Shown here: positions 34,421 through 41,664 of the stretch, in pieces | Layout: each line of letters begins with the position of its first letter | Position numbering within the stretch: position 1 is the first letter of the stretch | NCBI RefSeq assembly: GCF_001180165.1 | Contig: NZ_CVSQ01000051.1 | Span: 21,426-85,425 of the forward strand | Length of the DNA: 64,000 nucleotides | DNA from: Candidatus Pelagibacter communis | GTDB lineage: Bacteria > Pseudomonadota > Alphaproteobacteria > Pelagibacterales > Pelagibacteraceae | Reading direction: 5' to 3' | Notes under the pieces: generated by a model | What the model saw: the letters and a program-made list of their open reading frames with translations, nothing else | Told to the model about the DNA's origin: nothing | Databases searched by the model: none | Position numbers and translations under genes: made by a program

Positions 34421-35712
34421 TAACCAAGCAATCTAATTAATGTTGGTGTTTTTAAAATATTTTTATTTTTTTTGAAAATAGACAAGCAATTATGAATATT
34501 AGTTTCAGATGTTTTATGAGTTATAATAACTATTGTTGCCTTATTGTTTTTCTTATCAGGTGTCTGGATTAACCTTTTAACTGAAATTTTGTATTTAGCT
34601 AAACGATTAGTTATTTCGGATAATACACCGGGCTTATCTTTTACTTCAAATCTTAAATATAATGAATTTACATAATTATTTACATTATATGGCATTAAAG
34701 ATTTGAGCTTAGAAACACTAACACCGAAAGGTTTTTTTATATTTCCACGCAAAATTGATAATAAATCAGAAAGTAATGATGAAGAAGTAGGGCCTGGTCC
34801 AGCTCCCTCCCCTTGCAATACACTTTCTCCAACAGGTTTACCTTGCAGAATTACTGCATTCATTACACCGTTAACATTACCAATATAAGATTTTTTACTT
34901 ACCAAACATGGATGAACGGTTTCAAAAAGATGATTATTCTTTAACTCAGAAATTCCAAGTAGCTTTATTCTTAAATCTAATTGATTTGCAATTTTAATAT
35001 CTTTTAATTCAATTTTTTCTATTCCTTCCATTAAACATTTATGTTTTGAAATTTTACTATTAAAGGCTAAAGCAGACAAAATTCTTACTTTTGCAAAAGC
35101 GTCAAAACCATTTAAGTCTAATTTAGGATTACCAGGTTCAGCATAACCAAGCATCTGTGCTTTTTTTAAAACGTCAGCAAAATTTTCATTTGAATTTTCC
35201 ATTTCAGATAAAATATAATTTGAGGTGCCGTTCAGAATTCCATAAACCTTTGATATTTTATTTGTTGCCAATCCTTCTTTAATAGATCTTAATATCGGGA
35301 TACCTCCAGCAACTGATGCTTCAAATTCCAAATTAACTTTATTTTTTTCTGCAAGTTTTGCTAACTCATTACCATGTTTTGATATTAAAGCTTTATTAGG
35401 TGTAATGACATGGATTTTACTTTTTAAAGCAGTTTCTACAACTTTTTTAGAAACTCCATCTGATAAACCTATAGCTTCGAACAATATATCGATGTTATTT
35501 TTTTTAAAAATTTCTAAAGGATTTTTGTAAAATATTTTTTTATTAACTTTAAATTTTCTTTTTTTATTAATACTTCTTGCAGATACAGCCACTACATTTA
35601 TTTTCTTACCTGTTTTAAGCTGAATATCTTTCTTTTTTGTATTTAGTTCGTTTAGCAAATAATTGCCAACCTGACCAAGTCCTACTACTGCAATATTAAT
35701 TAATCTACTCAT
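34420..35712 (-). CDS. hom: Homoserine dehydrogenase
   Basis: Reduces aspartate semialdehyde to homoserine, a precursor of threonine and methionine. The 430-aa protein has the NAD-binding GLGQVGNYLLNEL at about 11-23, the catalytic-domain blocks TPNKALISKHG and ASVAGGIPILRSIKEGL, GILNGTSNYILS, and a C-terminal ACT domain (about 350-430, RFEVKDKPGVLSEITNRLAK) that allows feedback control. It overlaps a tiny lipoprotein gene by 4 nt and the AEC gene by one nt. It feeds the same pathway as the riboswitch-controlled metY-like gene further along. Confidence 0.96.
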   Translation of the reverse strand: MSRLINIAVVGLGQVGNYLLNELNTKKKDIQLKTGKKINVVAVSARSINKKRKFKVNKKIFYKNPLEIFKKNNIDILFEAIGLSDGVSKKVVETALKSKIHVITPNKALISKHGNELAKLAEKNKVNLEFEASVAGGIPILRSIKEGLATNKISKVYGILNGTSNYILSEMENSNENFADVLKKAQMLGYAEPGNPKLDLNGFDAFAKVRILSALAFNSKISKHKCLMEGIEKIELKDIKIANQLDLRIKLLGISELKNNHLFETVHPCLVSKKSYIGNVNGVMNAVILQGKPVGESVLQGEGAGPGPTSSSLLSDLLSILRGNIKKPFGVSVSKLKSLMPYNVNNYVNSLYLRFEVKDKPGVLSEITNRLAKYKISVKRLIQTPDKKNNKATIVIITHKTSETNIHNCLSIFKKNKNILKTPTLIRLLG

Positions 35713-35936
35713 TTACTTATATCTGGATATTTACTTTTTTTTGTATAGTCATCTATATAAATCTCATATTCCTCCAATGTCATTGACGTTATATCGTCTG
35801 CCTTTTTTAATATTTGATTTAATTTTTTTTGATTATTTTTATTTTCAATAGAATTTTCTGTCCAATATTGAGAATCTTTATTTAAAGAACAATTGGCTAA
35901 TATTAATGAAAAAAAAATTATTATAAATTTTCTCAT
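35709..35936 (-). CDS. Small lipoprotein of unknown function
   Basis: A 75-aa protein. The N-terminus MRKFIIIFFSLILANCSLNK is a clear lipoprotein signal peptide with the lipobox Cys at residue 16, leaving a mature chain of about 60 residues. The mature part is charged and Asn/Lys-rich (QYWTENSIENKNNQKKLNQ) and probably helical. I do not recognise a family. It is tightly coupled: 4-nt overlaps with argC before it and hom after it. A place inside an arginine/homoserine operon does not by itself imply a metabolic role. Confidence 0.75.
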   Translation of the reverse strand: MRKFIIIFFSLILANCSLNKDSQYWTENSIENKNNQKKLNQILKKADDITSMTLEEYEIYIDDYTKKSKYPDISK

Positions 35937-36955
35937 TTTAATCCAGTCTTTTCAGGAAAATTAAATTTATTATTTAAATTTTGTACAGCTTGACCTGCCC
36001 CACCCTTAATTAAATTATCAATAGCAGATAGAATGATTATTTTATTACTATATTTAGATTTGCAAACTGAAATATAACAATTGTTAGTATTTATTACGTC
36101 ATTGGTGCTTAACAAAGTGTCAGACTTAAATATTTTTACAAAACTTTCATTTTTATAAAAACTAATTAATGTTTTTAATACTTTTTTTTGTGAAATATTA
36201 TTTTCTAAATCAACGTATATAGTGCTCAGAATACCTCTAAACATTGGTGATAAGTGAGGAGTAAAACTAAATTGAAATTTTTTCTTAGTAAATTTTCTTA
36301 ACATTTGATCTATTTCAGAATTATGACGATGAAAACCGACTCCATAAGCACTTAAAGACTGATATAGATTTTTATCTTTATATTTTTTGTGAACTCCTCT
36401 ACCAGCACCTGAATATCCAGATTTTGAATCAATTATAATATTATTAAATTTAATTAAATTTTTCTTAAATAAAGGAAATAGAGGAAGCAATATTGATGTT
36501 GGATAACATCCTGGACATGAAATAATATTATATTTTTTAATCTCTTTTCTATTAATTTCAGGAAGTAAATAAATACTTTTTTTTATTAAATTAGTTGCTC
36601 GATGTTTTTGCTTATACCATTTTAAATAATCAGAAGCTTTTTCTAATCTAAAATCTGCAGCAAGATCGATTAGAGTATGATTTTTGCTTAAATGTTTAGA
36701 TATATCTTGCGCTTCTCCATTTGGAAGTGCTGTAAAAATAACATGAACGTCTTTTAATAATTTTTTATTAAATTTTAAAATTTTTGGTAATTTATATTTA
36801 GATAAAGATTTATCATATGATTTAATGTTTTTACCTACAGAGGAATTTCCGCAAAGGTATCTAATATTGATATTTTTGTGTTTAACTAATAATTTAATTA
36901 ATTGAACACCAATATATCCAGTTGATCCAGCAACTAATGCGTTAAGCTTAGACAT
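35933..36955 (-). CDS. argC: N-acetyl-gamma-glutamyl-phosphate reductase
   Basis: Third step of arginine biosynthesis, reducing N-acetylglutamyl phosphate. The 340-aa enzyme starts with the nucleotide-binding VAGSTGYIGVQLIKLL. The catalytic Cys lies in IISCPGCYPTSILLPL near residue 150, and the HRHNSEIDQ segment is near 209. The family block FTPHLSPMFRGILSTIYV is also there. Order rplM-rpsI-argC is common in alphaproteobacteria. It is followed with 4-nt overlap by the small lipoprotein gene; rpsI lies 33 nt upstream. Confidence 0.96.
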   Translation of the reverse strand: MSKLNALVAGSTGYIGVQLIKLLVKHKNINIRYLCGNSSVGKNIKSYDKSLSKYKLPKILKFNKKLLKDVHVIFTALPNGEAQDISKHLSKNHTLIDLAADFRLEKASDYLKWYKQKHRATNLIKKSIYLLPEINRKEIKKYNIISCPGCYPTSILLPLFPLFKKNLIKFNNIIIDSKSGYSGAGRGVHKKYKDKNLYQSLSAYGVGFHRHNSEIDQMLRKFTKKKFQFSFTPHLSPMFRGILSTIYVDLENNISQKKVLKTLISFYKNESFVKIFKSDTLLSTNDVINTNNCYISVCKSKYSNKIIILSAIDNLIKGGAGQAVQNLNNKFNFPEKTGLK

Positions 36956-36988
36956 TTTTTATTATAACAGTTAAAAATTAAAAAAAAA

Positions 36989-37426
36989 TTATCTTTTAGA
37001 GAATTGGAAGCTTCTTCTAGCTTTTCTTCTACCAGGTTTTTTTCTTTCGACTGCCCTAGAGTCTCTGGTTGTAAGTTTCTCAGTTTTTAAGGTGGCTTTT
37101 AGATTTTCATCAAATAATACTAAAGCTTTTGAAATACCGTGAACCATAGCCCCTGCTTGGCCTGTAGGTCCTCCTCCTTTTACACTGCATCTTACATCAT
37201 AATCTGTAGCCTGATTAATAATCTCAAATGGTCTTGTAATTTGCATTTTATGTGTTTCATCTGCAAAATATTCATTGAACAATTTACCGTTTACATAAAT
37301 TTTACCAGAACCTTTTTTTAACCAAACTTTAGCTATTGATGTTTTTCTTCTTCCTGTAGCATATTTACTATCTTTAAAATCTAATTTTAATTTAGGAGAT
37401 TTTGAAGCTGATTGAGTATTTTCCAT
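36989..37426 (-). CDS. rpsI: 30S ribosomal protein S9
   Basis: Small-subunit protein near the decoding centre, with a C-terminal tail that reaches toward P-site tRNA. The 145-aa protein has YATGRRKTSIAKVWLKKGSG at about 22-41, the GGGPTGQAGAMVHGISKAL block and a basic C-terminus DSRAVERKKPGRRKARRSFQFSKR (end part KKPGRRKARRSFQFSKR). The first 20 residues (ENTQSASKSPKLKLDF) are an extension relative to E. coli S9, common in alphaproteobacteria. It is one base after rplM. Confidence 0.98.
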   Translation of the reverse strand: MENTQSASKSPKLKLDFKDSKYATGRRKTSIAKVWLKKGSGKIYVNGKLFNEYFADETHKMQITRPFEIINQATDYDVRCSVKGGGPTGQAGAMVHGISKALVLFDENLKATLKTEKLTTRDSRAVERKKPGRRKARRSFQFSKR

Positions 37427-37427
37427 T

Positions 37428-37886
37428 TTAGTTTCTTGCTATATTTTTACTATTTAATTTGTCTAACTCGATAATTGTAGGATTTTGTGCTGAATGCGGA
37501 TGTTCATTTCCTGCATAAATTTTTAACTTTGTTAATTGTTTTCTCCCCAATACTCCACCAGGTAACATTCTTTTAACTGCCATTTTTAAAGTTTCTCCAG
37601 GTTTTTTTTCATGAAGTTTCTCAGGTGTTGTAACTTTAATTCCACCTGGATGACCAGTGTGTCTGTAATATTTTTTATCTTGAAATTTTTTTCCAGTAAA
37701 TTTTGCTTGTTCAATATTTTTAACAACAACAAAATCACCATCATCCATATGAGGAGTGTATGTAGTTTTATTCTTACCTCTTATGATATTTGAAACTACA
37801 GTTGCTAATCTTCCAACTACTGCATTCTTCGCGTCTATTTCATACCAAGATGAATTTAATTGGTCTTTTTTAGTGAATTTTGTCAT
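37428..37886 (-). CDS. rplM: 50S ribosomal protein L13
   Basis: Early-assembly protein of the large subunit. The 152-aa protein contains NSSWYEIDAKNAVVGRLAT, the GKNKTTYTPHMDDGD block, YYRHTGHPGGIKVTTPEKL and AVKRMLPGGVLGRKQLTKLKIY, all typical. It is the first gene of the minus-strand run ending with the EamA permease. The start is about 80 nt from the divergent SAM-II aptamer, so the two promoters share that spacer. Confidence 0.98.
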   Translation of the reverse strand: MTKFTKKDQLNSSWYEIDAKNAVVGRLATVVSNIIRGKNKTTYTPHMDDGDFVVVKNIEQAKFTGKKFQDKKYYRHTGHPGGIKVTTPEKLHEKKPGETLKMAVKRMLPGGVLGRKQLTKLKIYAGNEHPHSAQNPTIIELDKLNSKNIARN

Positions 37887-37966
37887 TGTGCGAGGATTAA
37901 TACTATTAATAATTACAAAGTCAATTTTATATTTAGCTTGAATTATGTAGCTTATATGCTAGAAAT

Positions 37967-38014
37967 TACTTGCCGATTTGATCCTATTGCGGGCTTATAA
38001 CTGCTAAAAAGGAA
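37967..38014 (+). promoter_or_regulatory. SAM-II riboswitch aptamer
   Basis: The conserved loop sequence GATTTGATCCTATTGC (37975-37990) and 3' sequence CTGCTAAAAAGG (38001-38012) match the SAM-II consensus closely. P1 shows only about three G-C pairs (GCC 37972-37974 with GGC 37992-37994), shorter than usual. The AAAAAGG element forms the pseudoknot in the family. It binds S-adenosylmethionine. It sits before a metY-like gene, the known setting in alphaproteobacteria. Boundaries are approximate. Confidence 0.72.
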
Positions 38015-38042
38015 ATTTCACAAAATTAATAAAATCGGTAGG
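37969..38042 (+). promoter_or_regulatory. Candidate 11-bp helix linking the SAM-II and SAM-V aptamers
   Basis: Bases 37969-37979 can pair without a break with 38032-38042 (nine Watson-Crick and two G-T pairs). The 5' strand is the P1/loop 5' part of SAM-II; the 3' strand ends inside the 5' strand of SAM-V P1. The helix is incompatible with both folded aptamers, so it could represent the SAM-free, gene-on fold. No T run follows, so it is not an intrinsic terminator. Confidence 0.5.
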
Positions 38043-38098
38043 CATTTGAACTGTATTGTGCGCCTAACATAATGTTGAAGCACTAAAAAAGGAGTAAA
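38037..38098 (+). promoter_or_regulatory. SAM-V riboswitch aptamer overlapping the ribosome binding site
   Basis: P1 is TAGGC (38039-38043) with GCCTA (38062-38066). In the loop GTGC (38058-38061) pairs with GCAC (38080-38083) to form the pseudoknot. The conserved CATTTGAACTGTATTG and CACTAAAAAAGGAG follow the SAM-V pattern known from Pelagibacter. The A-run plus AGGAG (38090-38094) is also the Shine-Dalgarno sequence, 4 nt before the ATG at 38099. SAM binding should therefore block translation initiation. Confidence 0.85.
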
Positions 38099-39427
38099 AT
38101 GACTAAAAAAAGAAATAACCCTGAAACTATAGCTATCCACGGTGGTGACTATAGAAGTGATCCAGCGACGAACGCCGTAGCTGTTCCAATTTATAGGACA
38201 ACATCATACCAATTTAACAACACAGAGCACGCTGCTAACCTTTTTGCTCTTAAAGAATTTGGTAACATCTATACTCGTATAATGAATCCAACAAATGATG
38301 TGTTGGAAAAAAGAGTAGCTGCACTTGAGGGAGGCCTTGCATGTTTAACTGTTTCTTCAGGACAAACTGCCTCAACTTTTGCTGTACTAAATGTTGCTCA
38401 AGCAGGAGACAATATAGTTAGTTCAACTGACCTTTATGGTGGAACGGTATCTTTATTCACACATACACTTAGTAAGATTGGTATAGAAATAAGATATGCA
38501 GACCCGAGTAATCCTGAAAATTTTGAGAAGTTAATAGATGACAAAACTAGAGCTTTTTATGGTGAAACCCTACCCAATCCATATTTAAGAGTTTTTCCTA
38601 TTAAGGAAGTTTCTGATATTGGAAGAAAATATAATATACCATTAATAATGGATAACACTGCATCACCTGTGATTTGTAAACCAATAGAACATGGAGCTGC
38701 TGTGGTAATACATTCACTCACTAAATATATAGGTGGTCATGGGACAGCTGTGGCGGGTAGTATCGTTGATAGTGGTAACTTTGATTGGACCGCAGATCCA
38801 AAGAGACAACCATTATTTAACGAACCAGATGCAAGTTATGGTGGTGTCGTTTGGGGAAAAGCTGTACCAGAATTAACTGGTGCTAATGTTCCCTTTGCTG
38901 TTAGAGCAAGAGTTTGTTTATTGAGAGACTTAGGATCTGCTCTGGCTCCAGATAATGCTTTTGCAATAATTCAAGGACTTGAAACGGTTGCTTTAAGAAT
39001 GAGACAACATTGTGCTAACGCCGAGTATGTAGTTGATTTTCTAAAAAAACATAAAGTAGTTACAAAAGTTATTTATTCTACAGAACACGATAAACCGATT
39101 GCCGATAGAGCAAAAAAATATCTTAAAGGTGGAAATGGTCCAATGATTGGTATCGAGCTTAAAGGTGGAATTGAAGCTGGTAAAAAATTTATCGAGTCTT
39201 TAAAAATGTTCTATCATGTAGCTAATATTGGTGATGCTAGAAGTTTAGCAATTCATCCAGCAAGTACAACTCATAGTCAATTAAATGAGAAAGAACTGGC
39301 TGCATCGGGTGTTACACAAAGTTATGTAAGACTTTGTATTGGTATTGAACACATCGATGATATTATTGAGGATCTTGATCAAGCATTGAATAAATCTTCA
39401 AAAGGTAATTTAAAAGCTGTAAGCTAA
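38099..39427 (+). CDS. metY: O-acetylhomoserine sulfhydrylase family (MetY-like) PLP enzyme
   Basis: Cys/Met metabolism PLP-dependent enzyme, 442 aa. It is the length and type of O-acetylhomoserine (thiol)-lyase, which makes homocysteine from O-acetylhomoserine and sulfide. Features: AIHGGDYRSDPATNAVAVPI at the N-terminus, the SGQTAS and STDLYGGT cofactor loops, PLP lysine in VIHSLTKYIGGHGTAVAGS near residue 209, and SLAIHPASTTHSQL near the end. Control by a SAM-II/SAM-V tandem fits a methionine pathway gene repressed when SAM is plentiful. Related lyases of this family are hard to separate by sequence alone. Confidence 0.92.
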   Translation: MTKKRNNPETIAIHGGDYRSDPATNAVAVPIYRTTSYQFNNTEHAANLFALKEFGNIYTRIMNPTNDVLEKRVAALEGGLACLTVSSGQTASTFAVLNVAQAGDNIVSSTDLYGGTVSLFTHTLSKIGIEIRYADPSNPENFEKLIDDKTRAFYGETLPNPYLRVFPIKEVSDIGRKYNIPLIMDNTASPVICKPIEHGAAVVIHSLTKYIGGHGTAVAGSIVDSGNFDWTADPKRQPLFNEPDASYGGVVWGKAVPELTGANVPFAVRARVCLLRDLGSALAPDNAFAIIQGLETVALRMRQHCANAEYVVDFLKKHKVVTKVIYSTEHDKPIADRAKKYLKGGNGPMIGIELKGGIEAGKKFIESLKMFYHVANIGDARSLAIHPASTTHSQLNEKELAASGVTQSYVRLCIGIEHIDDIIEDLDQALNKSSKGNLKAVS

Positions 39428-39456
39428 TTTGAGGTTTTAATGTCTACAAGTAGAAA

Positions 39457-40482
39457 CTAATTAATAGGCTCTTTATATTTTGTAATATAAAGAAAATACA
39501 AAGTTGAAAGTATTATAAAAATAGAATTTATCTGGTGTAGAGATGCATAAAGTATTTTTACTCCAGATAAAATTGTTAAAATTCCCAAAAGAATTTGAAA
39601 TAATAAACTAATCCCAATAACAAGAATTGGAATTCTTAAATTAGTATTTCTATTTTTTAAAACAAAGAAAAATATATAAAAATATAATGCAACTATTAAA
39701 TATGCCAAATTTCTATGAATAAATTGAACAAGTGATTGATCATCAAATACTGTGAGATTAAACAAATCATTGATTACACTATCATCCGGAAAATATGATG
39801 AGCCCATTAAAGGCCATGTATTATAAATTTTTCCTGCATCCATACCGGAAACAAATGCCCCTATTATTAATTGTAAAAATAATAATAAAAGAAAAAATTT
39901 AATTGAGTTTAATTGAATATTAATATGATTAATTTTTATATCAGTTAGATTTAAATATTTCCAAAAAACTACAGACAAAATGATAAAAGCTGTAACTAAG
40001 TGTAGTGATAATCTATAATGACTAACATCGACTCTATCAATTAATCCACTTGATACCATGTACCATCCAAAAAATCCTTGAAAACACACTAAGAAAAAAA
40101 TAATTGAATACTCTTTTAAAATCCAAAAACCATTTTTTATTGTAAAATAGATCATTGGAAAAAGAACAGTTAGACCAATTAATCTTCCCAATTGACGATG
40201 CGCCCATTCCCACCAAAAAATAATTTTAAATTCATTTAAAGTCATATTAAAATTTTGCTCTTTAAATTCAGGTATTTTTTTATAGAGATCGAAATATTCT
40301 ATCCACTTATCATTTGTTAAAGGTGGTAGTGAGCCTATAAAAAGTTCCCAACTAGTAATAGATAGTCCAGAGTCTGTTAATCTAGTTAGACCTCCTACTA
40401 AAATAATAAGCACGATCATCACTAATAAAGTGATCATCCATATTTTTAATTGAGAATTTAAAGAATAATTCTGACTGTACAT
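39457..40482 (-). CDS. ctaA: Heme A synthase (COX15/CtaA)
   Basis: Oxidises a methyl group of heme O to make heme A for cytochrome c oxidase. The 341-aa protein has about eight membrane helices. It carries the family blocks VGGLTRLTDSGLSITSWELF, WWEWAHRQLGRLIGL (His ligand), HYRLSLHLVTAFIIL (His), AFVSGMDAGKIYNTWPLM, FIHRNLAYLIVAL (His) and ASLHQINSIFIIL (His). This is the longer type found in alphaproteobacteria and mitochondria. It is divergent from the chorismate mutase gene, 43 nt away, and convergent with metY, 29 nt away. Confidence 0.96.
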   Translation of the reverse strand: MYSQNYSLNSQLKIWMITLLVMIVLIILVGGLTRLTDSGLSITSWELFIGSLPPLTNDKWIEYFDLYKKIPEFKEQNFNMTLNEFKIIFWWEWAHRQLGRLIGLTVLFPMIYFTIKNGFWILKEYSIIFFLVCFQGFFGWYMVSSGLIDRVDVSHYRLSLHLVTAFIILSVVFWKYLNLTDIKINHINIQLNSIKFFLLLLFLQLIIGAFVSGMDAGKIYNTWPLMGSSYFPDDSVINDLFNLTVFDDQSLVQFIHRNLAYLIVALYFYIFFFVLKNRNTNLRIPILVIGISLLFQILLGILTILSGVKILYASLHQINSIFIILSTLYFLYITKYKEPIN

Positions 40483-40525
40483 GATTAAATAAATATAATA
40501 ATTATTAATTAAACCAATAAATTAA

Positions 40526-40816
40526 ATGTCGCCTAAAAACAAAAAAAAATTAGAAATAATAAGAGCTAAATTGGATAAGTTAGATAATAAGTTATTATCG
40601 TTAATTAAATATAGAACAAATCTTGTAAAAGAAGTTCTAAAGCTTAAAGAATTTAAAAAAGAAATAGTAGATAAAAAACGTATCAATTTTATACTTAAAA
40701 AAATTCACTCAAAATCTAAAAAACTAAAAATTGATCCTAAAATTACTAATCGTATATGGAAAAATATGATCTTGTCTTATATCGATTACGAGAGGAGAAA
40801 CTTTAAAAAAAAATAA
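40526..40816 (+). CDS. Chorismate mutase (type II, AroQ)
   Basis: A 96-aa, all-helical protein that converts chorismate to prephenate for phenylalanine and tyrosine. The start IRAKLDKLDNKLLSLIKYRTNLVKEVLKLK has the AroQ pattern: (I/L)-R-x2-(I/L)-D-x-(I/L)-D-x2-(I/L)-(I/L)-x-L-(I/L)-x-x-R, with the Arg and Lys that hold the substrate. The rest (DKKRINFILKKI..., RIWKNMILSYIDYERR) fits too. It is a monofunctional version. Its stop directly abuts the stop of rpmG on the other strand. Confidence 0.87.
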   Translation: MSPKNKKKLEIIRAKLDKLDNKLLSLIKYRTNLVKEVLKLKEFKKEIVDKKRINFILKKIHSKSKKLKIDPKITNRIWKNMILSYIDYERRNFKKK

Positions 40817-41008
40817 CTACTTACTGTGTGGTGGAAGCTTTTTTTCCACAAACATTTCGTGTTTTCTAGTATCTGGATTGTATTTCTTTGCTGAAAGTTT
40901 AACTTTGGCCTTCTCGCCTCCAGCAGGTTTTTTTACATAATAGAAGTAAGGGCTATCAGGTTTAGCCTCTGGAACCATTCTTACTTTAACGTGCGTTTTT
41001 TTTGCCAT
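40817..41008 (-). CDS. rpmG: 50S ribosomal protein L33
   Basis: A 63-aa ribosomal protein with MAKKTHVKVRMVPEA, YFYYVKKPAGG, and KLSAKKYNPDTRKHEMFVEKKLP, matching the L33 pattern where KKYxPxxRKHxxFxE is the core. The version here has no zinc-binding Cys pairs. The start overlaps the end of the merR-type gene by 23 nt, and the stop abuts the chorismate mutase stop. Confidence 0.93.
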   Translation of the reverse strand: MAKKTHVKVRMVPEAKPDSPYFYYVKKPAGGEKAKVKLSAKKYNPDTRKHEMFVEKKLPPHSK

Positions 41009-41372
41009 TTTTTAATTCTTTTAATTTATTAGAAATTTTTAATAACTTATTTCTTAAATTTTCTGTCCTTATAGATTTATCTGCAATTTCGTCAAGCTTT
41101 AAAGAATCTTCATTATTTAATATTTTTTTTACACCCTTAATTGTCATACCTTGATCTTTAAGTAAAAATTTAACTTTTTTAAGAAGATTTATTGTTTTTT
41201 CATCATAATATCTTCTATTAGAATTTAATATCTTTGGTTTAATTTGTTTAAATTGAGTTTCCCAAAATCTAATGACATGTGTCGGTAAAGCTCCTTTATC
41301 ATTTGATTTAAGATTTAATATTCTAGCTACTTCTCCAATAGTTTTATAAGCACTATCTGATTTATCCATCAT
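40986..41372 (-). CDS. MerR family transcriptional regulator
   Basis: A 128-aa protein with a MerR helix-turn-helix at about 10-80: KTIGEVARILNLKSN, LPTHVIRFWETQFKQIKPK and NRRYYDEKTINLLKKVKFLLKDQGMTIKGVKKIL. The C-terminal part is only a short helix, with no Cys for metal sensing. It is the type encoded after ihfA in many alphaproteobacteria. Two ATG codons begin it (41372 and 41369), overlapping ihfA by about 10 nt. Targets are unknown. Confidence 0.9.
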   Translation of the reverse strand: MMDKSDSAYKTIGEVARILNLKSNDKGALPTHVIRFWETQFKQIKPKILNSNRRYYDEKTINLLKKVKFLLKDQGMTIKGVKKILNNEDSLKLDEIADKSIRTENLRNKLLKISNKLKELKNGKKNAR

Positions 41373-41661
41373 CTTTCAAATTAATAAATTCTCTAAATTC
41401 CTTTGATGGTTTAAATAAGACAACATTTCTACTTGAAATGATTTTTGTTTCTTTAGTTTTTGGATTTCTTCCAATTCTAGATTTTTTTTGTCTAATAGAA
41501 AAAGTACCAAATTTAGATAATTTTAATTTTTGTTCATTTTTAATATTGTTCAGTATGGTAGATAAAAGATCATCAATAAGGTTTGTTGCTATTTGTTTTG
41601 AAAAACCAAGCTGCATATAAATTAAATTAACCAAATCTTTCTTAGTTACATTAAGTCTCAT
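41362..41661 (-). CDS. ihfA: Integration host factor alpha subunit
   Basis: A DNA-bending protein of 99 aa. It has the HU/IHF pattern: MRLNVTKKDLVNLIYMQLGFSK for the dimerising helices and KLKLSKFGTFSIRQKKSRIGRNPKTKE for the beta arms, with the GRNPKT tip where Pro intercalates into the minor groove. The neighbours plsX upstream and a merR gene downstream support IHF-alpha over HU. The plsX stop is 3 nt upstream; fabH usually lies between them in relatives and is missing here. Confidence 0.93.
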   Translation of the reverse strand: MRLNVTKKDLVNLIYMQLGFSKQIATNLIDDLLSTILNNIKNEQKLKLSKFGTFSIRQKKSRIGRNPKTKETKIISSRNVVLFKPSKEFREFINLKDDG

Positions 41662-41664
41662 TTT

